Virus record (IMG/VR): IMGVR_UViG_3300005663_000070
Span: 1 to 48,060 of that record
DNA length: 48,060 nt
Reading direction: 5' to 3' (one strand)
Origin: a virus
This document shows positions 7,708-16,125 of this stretch, piece by piece. Under the pieces are notes generated by a model. It worked only from the letters and a program-made list of their open reading frames with translations, did not search any database and had not been told where the DNA came from. The translations under genes and the position numbers were made by a program. Position 1 is the stretch's first letter, and the number at the start of each line of letters is the position of its first letter.

Positions 7708-9508
7708 AGAAATACAACCAATTAAATTTCAGATGGCTGTAAAACGTGGGTTTGAAAGAGGAAGGCGATATCGCCGAGCACGAGCCATGTTTGTTAGAGA
7801 ATTTGTGGGGCAATATTATACGAAACAGTTTGGTTTAACAGGGGATGAACCAATCAACCTGATCTTCCACACTATTAGGGCGATAGTTCCCAATTTAGTT
7901 ATGAAGAACCCAATTAATAAGCTTCAAACTAAAATAGTTGAACAGCGAGCATATGGTGAACTTTTAGGGTTGGGTATAGATCAGGTAGAACGAGACATTG
8001 ATTTAAAAGAAGTCCTTAGGGCTTGGATTGTATCCGCTCTTTTTGGTTGGGGGATTATTAAAGTCGGTCTATCCGCCAGTGGAGAAATGTTACAATTTGG
8101 TGATACTAAAATAGATCCAGGTCAGGTTTATGCCGAACTCGTAGATTTAGATGATTTTGTCATTGATCCAATTTGTACTAAACTTAGAAAAGCAGCCTTT
8201 ATGGGTAGCCGAGTACAGGTACCCCGTCAACTTCTTCTGGATACAGATGGCTATAATCATGATCTTGTGCGTAAATTACCTCATGCCAGGTATACTTCTG
8301 ATGGAAACAGAGTTGCTGATATTAGTAAACAAGGTATGTCAACTATGGAAATGAACACTTTACAAGATCTTGTCGACGTAATAGAATTGTGGGTTCCTGA
8401 AGCAACTGCTTTAGTAACTATTTCTGATCCGGCACAAGTTACATTTAATGAATATCTTCGATTGGCAGATTATAATGGCCCAAAAGAAGGGCCATATGTA
8501 GATTTATCTTTTACGCCTCCTGTAGAAAATAACCCATATCCAATAGCTCCTGTAAGTTTATGGTATGATATACATAGAATAGCAAATAGAATATTTAAAA
8601 AAGTAATGAATCAAGCTGATCGACAAAAAGATATATTGGTATACAACCCCGCACAGTCAGATGAGGCACAGGATATTATAGATGCTAAGGATGGTGATGC
8701 TATAGCATCTACAGATCCAAAAAGTATACAAGTAGTATCCTTTGGTGGTCAGAATCGTGGTAATGAGTTAATGCTACAAGAATTACAAATGTGGTATAAT
8801 TATATATCTGGTAATCCAGATCAAATGGCGGGTAATATTCCCCAAGCAGCAAAAGGAAAGGAAACTGCAACACGATCTCAGATTCTACAAGGAAATGCAC
8901 AGATTAATATAGAAGATGCCAGGAATATTTTATATGATAAGGCATCTAATGTGAGCAAAAGGATTGCGTGGTATTTACATACTGATCCGATGATTAAATT
9001 ACCAATATCCAAGCGAATAACTGGTGGGAAACAGATACAATTATGGTTAACACCTGAACAACGACAAGGTGATTTTTTATGGTTCACATTTAAACTTGTA
9101 GCCAGATCTATGTCACGATTAGATCCGGCTATTAGATCCAAACGAATTGTTGAATTTGCTACAAGTCTTGTACCAGCATTAATGGCTGCGGCTAATCAGG
9201 CTATACAAATGGGTGTCCAATTTAATGTCCAAAGGGCTATTACTGATCTTGCTAATGAAATGGATATTTTGGAAGATGTACAAGATTGGTTTGATGATCC
9301 AGAATTTCAACGTAAGATGGCTATGATAGCCAAATTGGGACCGCAAAATGCTGGTAAAGCGGGGACGGGTACAAATAGTATAGAGGGTGTTTTACAAAAT
9401 GGTGGATCTCCTGTAACTCGCAATATAGCGACCCCACAACAAGAATTTAATATGACTGCTCAGGATACTGCCGCAGAAAGCCAGTCAGCAAATCAAGGAG
9501 TATACTAA
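7700..9508 (+). CDS. portal protein
   Basis: 602 residues from the preferred ATG at 7700, which has GAGGAAAG at ideal spacing; an in-frame GTG (7676) and ATG (7688) lie upstream. The Arg-rich N-terminal part (VKRGFERGRRYRRARAMF) with the following INLIFHTIRAIVPNL segment and the large mixed alpha/beta body match portals of podovirus-like phages. Two further supports are the region with many polar residues around QMAGNIPQAAKGKETATRSQ and a Gln/Ala-rich C-terminus. The portal forms the dodecameric ring at one capsid vertex through which terminase pumps DNA. Its position between terL and the scaffold supports the call. Confidence 0.85.
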   Translation: MAEEIQPIKFQMAVKRGFERGRRYRRARAMFVREFVGQYYTKQFGLTGDEPINLIFHTIRAIVPNLVMKNPINKLQTKIVEQRAYGELLGLGIDQVERDIDLKEVLRAWIVSALFGWGIIKVGLSASGEMLQFGDTKIDPGQVYAELVDLDDFVIDPICTKLRKAAFMGSRVQVPRQLLLDTDGYNHDLVRKLPHARYTSDGNRVADISKQGMSTMEMNTLQDLVDVIELWVPEATALVTISDPAQVTFNEYLRLADYNGPKEGPYVDLSFTPPVENNPYPIAPVSLWYDIHRIANRIFKKVMNQADRQKDILVYNPAQSDEAQDIIDAKDGDAIASTDPKSIQVVSFGGQNRGNELMLQELQMWYNYISGNPDQMAGNIPQAAKGKETATRSQILQGNAQINIEDARNILYDKASNVSKRIAWYLHTDPMIKLPISKRITGGKQIQLWLTPEQRQGDFLWFTFKLVARSMSRLDPAIRSKRIVEFATSLVPALMAAANQAIQMGVQFNVQRAITDLANEMDILEDVQDWFDDPEFQRKMAMIAKLGPQNAGKAGTGTNSIEGVLQNGGSPVTRNIATPQQEFNMTAQDTAAESQSANQGVY

Positions 9509-9753
9509 TGGGATGTATAGGTGAGTCTGAAAAAAAGATAGATGGTTTTCATAAATATGAAATAGAAAATGCAGCACGCACCCTAATAGAAGCAATAGAA
9601 GTTAGGAAGAAACCAAAATTACTTGCTCTTGCTAAAAAGGAAGCAATGAAGCAAGCTAAGTTGGCTGAAGAAGCTGCATTAGAAAAAAAGGTTTCTGCTA
9701 AAATGGCACAAACATTTGGAAACCCTCGTCCCCACAAAGGAAAAAAAGAATGA
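9508..9753 (+). CDS. small charged protein between portal and scaffold
   Basis: 81 residues, starting on the base where the portal stop ends (TAATG). From residue 18 onward it is a continuous Lys/Glu/Ala-rich amphipathic helix (IEAIEVRKKPKLLALAKKEA…), ending with a basic tail (PRPHKGKKE). This could be a coiled coil or a DNA-binding head protein. Its TGA overlaps the next ATG. No family recognised. Confidence 0.6.
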   Translation: MGCIGESEKKIDGFHKYEIENAARTLIEAIEVRKKPKLLALAKKEAMKQAKLAEEAALEKKVSAKMAQTFGNPRPHKGKKE

Positions 9754-10097
9754 CTATACATTATTTTGTATGTGATGATTGTAAAATAACTATCAAAGAT
9801 ATAGATACAAAACATATTCATAAATGTCCCAAATGTGGTGGAGACATGCGGTGGGATCTTACTGGGATGGCTATTCATGGTAATTATAAACATCCTGTAC
9901 ATTCTGATGCCTTGGCAATACATCCTGATCAACGTGCAGAACATGAGCAAAGGTTTCCAAATATAGAAATAGACAAACAGAACAGACCTGTATTTAATAA
10001 CTATACAGATCACGAGAGTTATTTAAAGAAATGTAATCTTGTGAAAGTTCCTAAAAAAATTAAACCTAAAGGAAAGATAATAGCTAAAACTCCATAA
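9750..10097 (+). CDS. zinc-ribbon protein of the head module
   Basis: 115 residues. An N-terminal FmdB-like ribbon has CDDC at residues 8-11 and CPKCGG at 25-30. A His/Asp-rich middle follows (HSDALAIHPDQRAEHEQRFP), then a basic C-terminal tail (VPKKIKPKGKI). Small proteins of this kind are often found just before the scaffold in podovirus-like genomes; the role is unknown. Starts by ATGA overlap with the previous gene. Confidence 0.6.
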   Translation: MTIHYFVCDDCKITIKDIDTKHIHKCPKCGGDMRWDLTGMAIHGNYKHPVHSDALAIHPDQRAEHEQRFPNIEIDKQNRPVFNNYTDHESYLKKCNLVKVPKKIKPKGKIIAKTP

Positions 10098-10107
10098 ATA
10101 ACCGACC

Positions 10108-10124
10108 CTCGGTGTGTAACCGAG
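10108..10124 (+). promoter_or_regulatory. short hairpin upstream of the scaffold gene
   Basis: A perfect 6-bp stem, CTCGGT at 10108-10113 with ACCGAG at 10119-10124, and a 5-base loop, in the 52-base gap between the zinc-ribbon and scaffold genes. No U-tract follows, so it is probably an mRNA stability or translation element rather than a terminator. Confidence 0.4.
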
Positions 10125-10149
10125 CCGCTTAATTGAAAAGGAGATAAAA

Positions 10150-11400
10150 ATGTTAGATTCTGAAGTGCGACAAGCTGTTAATAGTATTGAAGCAGCAAAA
10201 CCCAATGAGACTGTTGCTGATAAAGATGTAGATGTTGTAGTTGATGGAGCAGCCGCAGTTGAATTGGAAGATAAGACAGAACAAAGATTAAATGATGTGT
10301 TTAGTGGTAAAGGTGTTCAGGAAGAAGCGGCAGAGAAATCTGAAAAATCAGATGATTCTACACTGGAAAAGTCAAAGGAAAAGCCAGAAGAAAAATCTGA
10401 TGTGAAAGTTGACTCTACCCCGGAAGAAAAACCTGACACAGAAGTGGTTGAAAAACCTGAAATAAAAGCGGTTGAAAAAGACACGGAAGTTGAATCACAA
10501 GCTACGGATGCGGATGCTGATAAAGGCAGTGAGAAGAAGAAAGATGTCACGCCACTTTCTGATGCCTATTATCGTGCGGCTATCCATAGGGGTTGGAAAC
10601 CAGAAGAAATTGAAGCCTTCTATGAGTCCAAACCCGATTTATGTGTTAAGACACTTGGTAACATCTATGAAGCAGTGAAACGATCCAATGAAGAATTTGC
10701 TACACTCGGTCGTGCGTATAAGGAACGCAGTACACAAGAGGCTACAGCGACAGTTACGGCTACCTCGCCTGAAGCCAAAAAGACTGAGTACAAAAGTATT
10801 GATTTTGAGGCTCTTGAAAAGACTGATATTGACCCTGACACTCTGGCTGCTCTTAAAGCCCAAGATGTACAGGGAAAAATTACGTTTGACATGCTCCAAG
10901 AAATACAAGGGGCTAAGTCTGTTCAAAGTCCTACACAGCCATCTTATGTTGCGGGACAAAGTCCTCGTGTAATTGCTCAGGAGACTGCTTTAATTCAACA
11001 GCAGATAGAAAATTTCTTTGATGCTGATGAATTAAAACTTTATAGCGGTTTTTATGGGGATATACCAAAGGACGCAAAAGATTGGGGTGCTCTCAGTCCT
11101 GGACAAAAAGCAAATCGTTGGGCTGTGATTGAAATGATGGATGATTTAATGGCAGGTGCTCACATGAATCACCGTGATATGGAAATAGATGAAGCTATGC
11201 AATTAGCCCATCTTAACATATCTGAATCGCAACGTGAAAAAGTAATACGTGAAAAATTAAAAGCTGATGTAACCAAAAGAGGTAATAGTCTTACACTGAA
11301 ACCTTCAGGTGCTGCTAAATCTGACTCTACTAATAAACCGCAGACACCGGAGGAATTAATAGAGACTACTCAGGAAAGACTGAATAAAGTTTTTAATTAA
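10150..11400 (+). CDS. scaffolding protein
   Basis: 416 residues. An extremely acidic, low-complexity N-terminal half (Glu/Lys/Asp/Ser, about residues 10-135) is followed by a helical middle (YYRAAIHRGWKPEEIEAFYE…) and a charged helical C-terminus (about 280-416). The length, composition and place directly before the major capsid gene match scaffolds of podovirus-like phages. These proteins guide coat assembly and leave the mature head. AAAAGGAGATAAAA before the ATG is a strong ribosome-binding site. No protease motif is visible within it. Confidence 0.75.
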   Translation: MLDSEVRQAVNSIEAAKPNETVADKDVDVVVDGAAAVELEDKTEQRLNDVFSGKGVQEEAAEKSEKSDDSTLEKSKEKPEEKSDVKVDSTPEEKPDTEVVEKPEIKAVEKDTEVESQATDADADKGSEKKKDVTPLSDAYYRAAIHRGWKPEEIEAFYESKPDLCVKTLGNIYEAVKRSNEEFATLGRAYKERSTQEATATVTATSPEAKKTEYKSIDFEALEKTDIDPDTLAALKAQDVQGKITFDMLQEIQGAKSVQSPTQPSYVAGQSPRVIAQETALIQQQIENFFDADELKLYSGFYGDIPKDAKDWGALSPGQKANRWAVIEMMDDLMAGAHMNHRDMEIDEAMQLAHLNISESQREKVIREKLKADVTKRGNSLTLKPSGAAKSDSTNKPQTPEELIETTQERLNKVFN

Positions 11401-11420
11401 TAGCGTAGGAAGGATTAGAA

Positions 11421-12509
11421 ATGGCTGTGAAAAATAGTGATTTAGCCGATCTTATTGCCATTACGATAAATGATTTACCAAAACAGGAATTTGAAGTAGG
11501 TTGGGATAGTCAAGACTTTGAAGCCTGTAGAATTTATCAAAATGAGCGTATGGTAATAGATGGTGGTAATCAGATCGAGCGAAAGATTATGCTCGATGAA
11601 TCTGGTAATGCGAGGTATCGTAGAGCTTATGATACTGATGAGCCGCAGGTTGGTGATGTAATGCACACCATTAAGGTTCCCTGGACCAGAATTGGTACAA
11701 ATTATTCTTGGGATGATTTTGAATTACTCCAGAATAAAAACAATGCCAAAGGTTTTATTGACCTTATGAAAGTTCGTAGAGTTGATGGCCTATGGTCATT
11801 GGCTGAATTAATTGAGGATAGATTCTGGAAAACTCCTGAGAGTTCAACAGATGATCTCTATCCCAATGGTGTACCATATTATATTACCATGTTTTCAGCG
11901 GATGGCACACTTAATACAAGTGCCGGTGCTTTTAATGGTATATTTATAAAGTACCAAGATGGAACATATGATTCTACATGTGCAAATATTAATAGTGCTA
12001 ATGAGGCAAAGTGGCGTAATTGGACTGCTGTATATACTGCTATTGACAATGCGTTTTTGAAAGCATTTCGTTTAGCATTTATGTACACCCGTTTTAAAGC
12101 ACCACTTATTGTTAATGATCCGCAGAATAAACGATCTGCTGCAAAGCGTGTTTATACTGATTTTGATACTGTGTCACAGATAATGGATCTTGCCGATCAG
12201 AAAGATGATAGGCATACTGGTAAGGACATTATGAGCAATTTGAAAATGGATGATACTGGCCTTGCTTATGTTAATAGACTGCCAGTGGTTCCAATTCCAC
12301 AACTGAATGGTGCATCGTATACTCCAGTTTATTGTATTGATTTTGCCAAATTCATTCCTTATGTACATGATGGTTATTGGATGAAGGAAGGCGAACCTGA
12401 GACAGATCGTGGTCAACACACTACGTTTACTGTGTATCTGGATGGTGCTCATAATAATCTGTGTCTCAACAGACGTACTGCTGGTTTTGTACTTCACAAA
12501 CCCAGTTAA
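11421..12509 (+). CDS. major capsid protein
   Basis: 362 residues, following the scaffold. The N-terminal part is helical (LADLIAITINDLPKQEF) and the middle contains features of an HK97-like coat: an elongated beta segment around residues 75-110, spine-helix-like stretches (LWSLAELIEDRFW; VYTAIDNAFLKAFRLA) and a final beta section ending AGFVLHKPS. Similar proteins are the coat of environmental podovirus-like phages. GTAGGAAGGA precedes the ATG, and a strong hairpin follows the gene, as expected for the most highly expressed virion gene. Confidence 0.8.
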   Translation: MAVKNSDLADLIAITINDLPKQEFEVGWDSQDFEACRIYQNERMVIDGGNQIERKIMLDESGNARYRRAYDTDEPQVGDVMHTIKVPWTRIGTNYSWDDFELLQNKNNAKGFIDLMKVRRVDGLWSLAELIEDRFWKTPESSTDDLYPNGVPYYITMFSADGTLNTSAGAFNGIFIKYQDGTYDSTCANINSANEAKWRNWTAVYTAIDNAFLKAFRLAFMYTRFKAPLIVNDPQNKRSAAKRVYTDFDTVSQIMDLADQKDDRHTGKDIMSNLKMDDTGLAYVNRLPVVPIPQLNGASYTPVYCIDFAKFIPYVHDGYWMKEGEPETDRGQHTTFTVYLDGAHNNLCLNRRTAGFVLHKPS

Positions 12510-12536
12510 TGTTAAATTAATATTTTATTAACTTTC

Positions 12537-12569
12537 GAGGGGCCAGGCAATCTGGCCTGTTTGCCCCTC
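12537..12569 (+). terminator. strong hairpin after the major capsid gene
   Basis: GAGGGGC at 12537-12543 pairs with GCCCCTC at 12563-12569, and the interior adds CAGGC (12544-12548) with GCCTG (12555-12559). Only a short T stretch follows (TCTTTG), so it is either a weak terminator that tapers expression downstream of the coat gene or an mRNA-stabilising 3' structure. Confidence 0.55.
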
Positions 12570-12588
12570 TTTGAAGGGAAAAATTGAA

Positions 12589-13416
12589 ATGGCAAAAGGA
12601 AAATGGAAAGCAACTCTTTTAGGGATTCAAGGTCTAATAGGCCATAGACAAGCACCAGATTGGGATTTTCTTTATGCACGCTCTACAACTATAAATCCAA
12701 ATTATGTAGTCGGTGATAGAGTTGTAACACCAGATGGTCGTGTATTTCGTTATGCAAAGGCAGGTGGAACACTACAGTGCGATTATGCCTGTAAATTTTC
12801 TTATAATGAGTATATTGAATATGCAACACTTGCTCAATCTGAAGTTGCCGGTGCAAAATCAGTAAAGATTACAGTATCGGCTGGTAGTGTTGGTAAAGCT
12901 GCTGATGGTGTTATAACTGTGGATGAACTTCGTGGTGGATATATTGCTATTTTTATGGCTGGTCTGGGTGATAATCAGAGCCGGGGTATAATTGGCAATA
13001 GTGCACTTGCTGCTGATGGTACCTCTATTATTGTTTACCTTGATGCTTCATTAGATCGTGCTGTTGATTCTTCGGATGCTGCTGAAGTTCTTGGCAGTCC
13101 ATATGATGGTGTACAAGATACACAAGCATCTGCTGATGCTTATGCTTCAAAAGCAGGTTTGCCGAATGTTCCAGCGACTGTTAATCAATATTGTTGGATT
13201 CAGACCGCAGGGCCACGTTGGATGTCCCCAACCGCTTCTGCCACTGGTGGGGCTTCACAAGAACGTGATGTGTATTTTGATAGCAATGGTGGTGTCAGCG
13301 AACACACATATAATTCCAGTACTGTTCTGAATAGACAACGTGCAGGATTTATTATTGATAAACAGACTGCTGGTGTTGATGGTGCACCATTTATTATGTT
13401 ACAGATTAGTTCGTAA
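12589..13416 (+). CDS. probable capsid accessory (decoration or head-fibre) protein
   Basis: 275 residues from the ATG at 12589, preferred over an in-frame TTG at 12571 because GAAGGGA lies at good spacing before the ATG. The protein is Gly/Ala/Ser/Thr-rich with alternating beta strands. It has a central segment rich in small residues (AADGVITVDELRGGYIAIF) and a Trp/Pro-containing segment (WIQTAGPRWMSPTASAT). In related phages the gene after the coat gene often encodes an exterior capsid protein. It is framed by two strong hairpins, suggesting separately tuned expression. No enzyme motif. Confidence 0.55.
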   Translation: MAKGKWKATLLGIQGLIGHRQAPDWDFLYARSTTINPNYVVGDRVVTPDGRVFRYAKAGGTLQCDYACKFSYNEYIEYATLAQSEVAGAKSVKITVSAGSVGKAADGVITVDELRGGYIAIFMAGLGDNQSRGIIGNSALAADGTSIIVYLDASLDRAVDSSDAAEVLGSPYDGVQDTQASADAYASKAGLPNVPATVNQYCWIQTAGPRWMSPTASATGGASQERDVYFDSNGGVSEHTYNSSTVLNRQRAGFIIDKQTAGVDGAPFIMLQISS

Positions 13417-13428
13417 TTAATTTTTAAT

Positions 13429-13468
13429 GCTGTCCTGTGTAGTATATATACTACACAGGATGGCTTTT
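13429..13468 (+). terminator. perfect 28-bp palindrome with flanking U-tract (probable terminator)
   Basis: 13433-13460 is identical to its own reverse complement (14 bp arms, TCCTGTGTAGTATA). Two G:C and two G:U pairs extend the stem to 13429-13464, followed by TTTT at 13465-13468. As RNA it is a long hairpin with an AU-rich tip and a short U-tract, consistent with a rho-independent terminator. As DNA, the symmetric core could also be a protein-binding site. Confidence 0.6.
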
Positions 13469-13481
13469 GGAGAAAAAGAAA

Positions 13482-13703
13482 ATGATATTAAAACATGCAA
13501 AGATAATAGTACAAAAGGCAGAATATGTAGAAGCACAAAGAGTAATTGCTGAGGCTGAAACCGAGGAGACCAACCAGCTTATTGCTGATGCTAATAACAT
13601 TGCTACTGAGCCTGAAACCCAAGTTGAAGTACCACAGCCGATAGAAGAAAACCCGACTGAGAATGAAGCACCAGTAGAAGAAACTGAGGATAGTAATGAG
13701 TGA
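13482..13703 (+). CDS. small acidic protein
   Basis: 73 residues from ATG 13482; GGAG lies nine bases upstream, so the in-frame TTG at 13467, inside the hairpin tail, is less likely. The first 25 residues are basic and helical; the remainder is Glu/Pro/Thr-rich and disordered, ending PVEETEDSNE. This composition resembles small scaffold-like or linker proteins. It overlaps the next gene. Confidence 0.5.
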   Translation: MILKHAKIIVQKAEYVEAQRVIAEAETEETNQLIADANNIATEPETQVEVPQPIEENPTENEAPVEETEDSNE

Positions 13704-13878
13704 CTTGAATATTGATAATGTAGAATTTTCTGTATTACCTAAAGATATAACATTTACAACGAAAGTTAATGGCGATGCAATTGCAATGGTAGGGATTGTA
13801 TTATCTGCGGATCAGGCTGCTCGACTGGCTTATTTGATAAACACACCTGGAGCTTTGCAAATAAAAATAGAGAAATGA
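13696..13878 (+). CDS. small hypothetical protein
   Basis: 60 residues starting within the end of the previous gene (ATG at 13696, eight-base overlap). It has a beta-strand-rich first half and a helix (SADQAARLAYLI), and ends LQIKIEK. No family recognised. Flanked by structural genes. Confidence 0.5.
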   Translation: MSDLNIDNVEFSVLPKDITFTTKVNGDAIAMVGIVLSADQAARLAYLINTPGALQIKIEK

Positions 13879-13887
13879 GGCTAACCA

Positions 13888-15216
13888 ATGTCTGAACCTA
13901 CAGGTGCTTTAACTTTTTATGGTTTGATTCTACGAGTGGCAAGAGAAGCTGGTATAGCTTATCATGGTGCTGATGGTGATGAACCTGCTATGATTCCAGT
14001 TGATTACCACGATTTTGAACTTTGTAAACGAGTTGTAAATGACGGAATTAGAATGTTCATAGCTGATGCTCCGCCTAAAGGATGGCGTTGGATGCGTAGA
14101 ATTATGAGTGTTTCTCTCACAGCTACTCGGATTACTGGTACTGCTGATTCAGCAAGTGCTACTACTATTGTCGATGCGACACTTGCTACAACGTATGATA
14201 GCAATGGTGATTTAGATGATTATTGGTGCTATATTCTTACTGGAACAGGTGCGGGTAGTTATGCTCAGATAGCAAGTTATACGGCTACTGGAACACCTGG
14301 AGAGTGTACTGTAGCTGATTGGCTTGATCAATATGGTAATCCCGGCGGTACAAACCCTGCTGCTGATTCTACATTTGCTATTACGCCAATAGAAACTGTA
14401 GGTGGGGATATAACTCGCTATCCTTTACCAGAAAATTTTGGTGGTGAAGTAGATGGACAGATTAAATACGAGGCAGATTCCACGCATGGCACTCATATTG
14501 AATGGCGTGATGAGTCACTAATACGAGCAAGGCAAACTGTTACTACATTTACAAATTATCCCCATCGTGCCGCTATTAGACCTCTTGAATATGGATCCAA
14601 TAGTTTTGGTCCGAAGCGTAGATTTGAATTTATTATTGATTACAAACCGTCTGCTGCTGAAGTTGTGGAATTTCCATATACACTGTTCTTTGATGAATTA
14701 AGAATGGTTGCCGGATTAGCTTCAGGTGGAAGTGCAACCACTTTAGTAGATTCCAGTTTTGCAAATTATTACCCCCTTGATTATTTTAAAGATGACTGGA
14801 AATGTTATGTTATAAGTGGAACTGGTAGAAACGCCAGAGGAATAGTTACTGGTTTTACTGGCACTTCGTTTACAGTTGCAGTGGCTGATTGGTTGGCTAT
14901 TGACGATAGTACAGCTTCTGCTACTGATGCTACTGATGGTGACGCATATTATTTAGAGCCACTTTCTAACCTGCATCCAGCAGGATTTAGATTTGATCAA
15001 GCTATATTAGCTGCATGTTTGGCTCAGGCAGAAACAGATATAGAAGATGTGGCTTCTAATTTTATGCAGAAATATATGCAAAAGGCTTTACTCAAAGCAT
15101 ATGCAATTGACACTCGCAGTGCTCCAAGAAAACTTGGTTCTATGAATGAGCCAACAGAAAGATCTTATGGTAGACAACATGGCCGATTGGATGCTACAAC
15201 TGATCATGACATATAA
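13888..15216 (+). CDS. neck / head-tail adaptor protein with a duplicated inserted beta domain
   Basis: 442 residues. The N-terminal helical part (YGLILRVAREAGIAYHG, then CKRVVNDGIRMFIADAPPKGWRWM) resembles head-tail adaptor proteins of podovirus-like phages. Two related beta modules interrupt it: about residues 84-168 and 276-358. Both carry SATT(I/L)VD, a DD.W.CY(I/V).(T/S)GTG core and VADWL. Such modules occur as insertions in many phage virion proteins and are probably exposed. The C-terminal helix (RFDQAILAACLAQAETDIED) probably completes the adaptor core. The duplication is visible directly in the sequence; the adaptor role is inferred. Confidence 0.65.
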   Translation: MSEPTGALTFYGLILRVAREAGIAYHGADGDEPAMIPVDYHDFELCKRVVNDGIRMFIADAPPKGWRWMRRIMSVSLTATRITGTADSASATTIVDATLATTYDSNGDLDDYWCYILTGTGAGSYAQIASYTATGTPGECTVADWLDQYGNPGGTNPAADSTFAITPIETVGGDITRYPLPENFGGEVDGQIKYEADSTHGTHIEWRDESLIRARQTVTTFTNYPHRAAIRPLEYGSNSFGPKRRFEFIIDYKPSAAEVVEFPYTLFFDELRMVAGLASGGSATTLVDSSFANYYPLDYFKDDWKCYVISGTGRNARGIVTGFTGTSFTVAVADWLAIDDSTASATDATDGDAYYLEPLSNLHPAGFRFDQAILAACLAQAETDIEDVASNFMQKYMQKALLKAYAIDTRSAPRKLGSMNEPTERSYGRQHGRLDATTDHDI

Positions 15217-15248
15217 AAATAAACACAATATAATAAGGAGTAAAAAAG

Positions 15249-15686
15249 ATGTCAGAAAAAAAATGGTTTAAAAATGTATGGGCTGGTGTTATACCGATTC
15301 AGTATAAATCGGTAAGGTTAACAAGTGCAGAAATTTTAGCCATGTATACTACACCAAAAGCACTTTTAGATGCACCAGGAGCAGGTAAAGTCATTGAATT
15401 TTTGTCAGCCGTATTTTTTCTTGATCACGGCGGAACAGACTATGCTGCTGGTGGTGCAGCAGTTATTCAAACAGTAACAGGAAATACAGCCGTGAGTGAT
15501 GCAATAGCTGCGGGTACTCTTGTAAACGCATCTGCTGATGTTTATGTAGTTGCACAAGCGTTATCTGCTGAAGTGGCATTAGACGTTAATGAGGGATTAG
15601 AATTAACTAATGCTTCAGCAGTTCATACAACTGGGAACGGTATATTGATAGTCGATATAGCATATCGTATCCATGATTTTAATTAA
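15249..15686 (+). CDS. conserved phage virion beta protein
   Basis: 145 residues, preceded by a strong AAGGAG site. It begins with a basic tail, then VRLTSAEILAMYTTPKALLD and APGAGKVIEFLSAVFFLDHGG, a pattern recurring in small structural proteins of podovirus-like and marine phages. It is mostly beta, with Ala/Gly/Val-rich strands. Probably a capsid- or tail-associated decoration protein. No catalytic residues. Confidence 0.55.
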   Translation: MSEKKWFKNVWAGVIPIQYKSVRLTSAEILAMYTTPKALLDAPGAGKVIEFLSAVFFLDHGGTDYAAGGAAVIQTVTGNTAVSDAIAAGTLVNASADVYVVAQALSAEVALDVNEGLELTNASAVHTTGNGILIVDIAYRIHDFN

Positions 15687-15703
15687 TATTGCGGGGAGAT
15701 ATG

Positions 15704-15904
15704 ATGGCGTATACTTACAGAAAATATAAAAAGGGAGTTAAGAAGTTAGGGGCTAAACAAGTTGCTACACCCGTAGAATTTAAACTTATCCAAAAAAGGA
15801 TGCAGAAAAGATATGGTAAGACTTTAAGAACAAGTTCGATAGAAAAATCCTTACGGAAGGCTGGTTTAACAGAAAAAGAAATAGCACGATTGCGAGGCAA
15901 ATAA
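15704..15904 (+). CDS. small basic hypothetical protein
   Basis: 66 residues, very basic (YRKYKKGVKKLGAK; IQKRMQKRYGK), ending in a helix-turn-helix-like segment (SSIEKSLRKAGLTEKEIARLRG). GGGGAG precedes two adjacent ATGs (15701 and 15704); 15704 has the better spacing. Its stop overlaps the next ATG. It may bind DNA or an acidic virion partner; function unknown. Confidence 0.55.
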   Translation: MAYTYRKYKKGVKKLGAKQVATPVEFKLIQKRMQKRYGKTLRTSSIEKSLRKAGLTEKEIARLRGK

Positions 15905-16125
15905 TGAGGAAACTATTTCCTTTACAAGGTATTGATAAAGGACGTGCTACACCTGAACAGCCAATAGCAACTTCACCTGATTTAAATAATGTGCGTCCAT
16001 ATGATACACTTGATAATCGAGCACGTGGCGGTCAACGTCCAGGATTAGATAAATTGTATGCCCAACAAATTGGCGGTACTGAAGCTCCTATTGTAGCGAT
16101 GTGTTCTGTAACGGTGGTGCGATAA
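15904..16125 (+). CDS. N-terminal fragment-like tail protein (split from the next gene)
   Basis: 73 residues. The sequence (MRKLFPLQGIDKGR…PDLNNVRPYD…RARGGQRPGLDK) is the usual beginning of a large tail/stopper protein of related phages, in which the same chain continues into the domain encoded by the next gene. Here a TAA at 16123-16125 ends it and the next gene starts one base later in another frame (TAATG). This is either a true two-gene arrangement with coupled translation or a frameshift of an ancestral single gene. Confidence 0.55.
   Translation: MRKLFPLQGIDKGRATPEQPIATSPDLNNVRPYDTLDNRARGGQRPGLDKLYAQQIGGTEAPIVAMCSVTVVR

Noticed and set aside
10317-10550. 77-codon minus-strand frame rich in Ser and Phe
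   Set aside because: It is the complement of the Glu/Lys repeat region of the scaffold gene, and no start site supports it.
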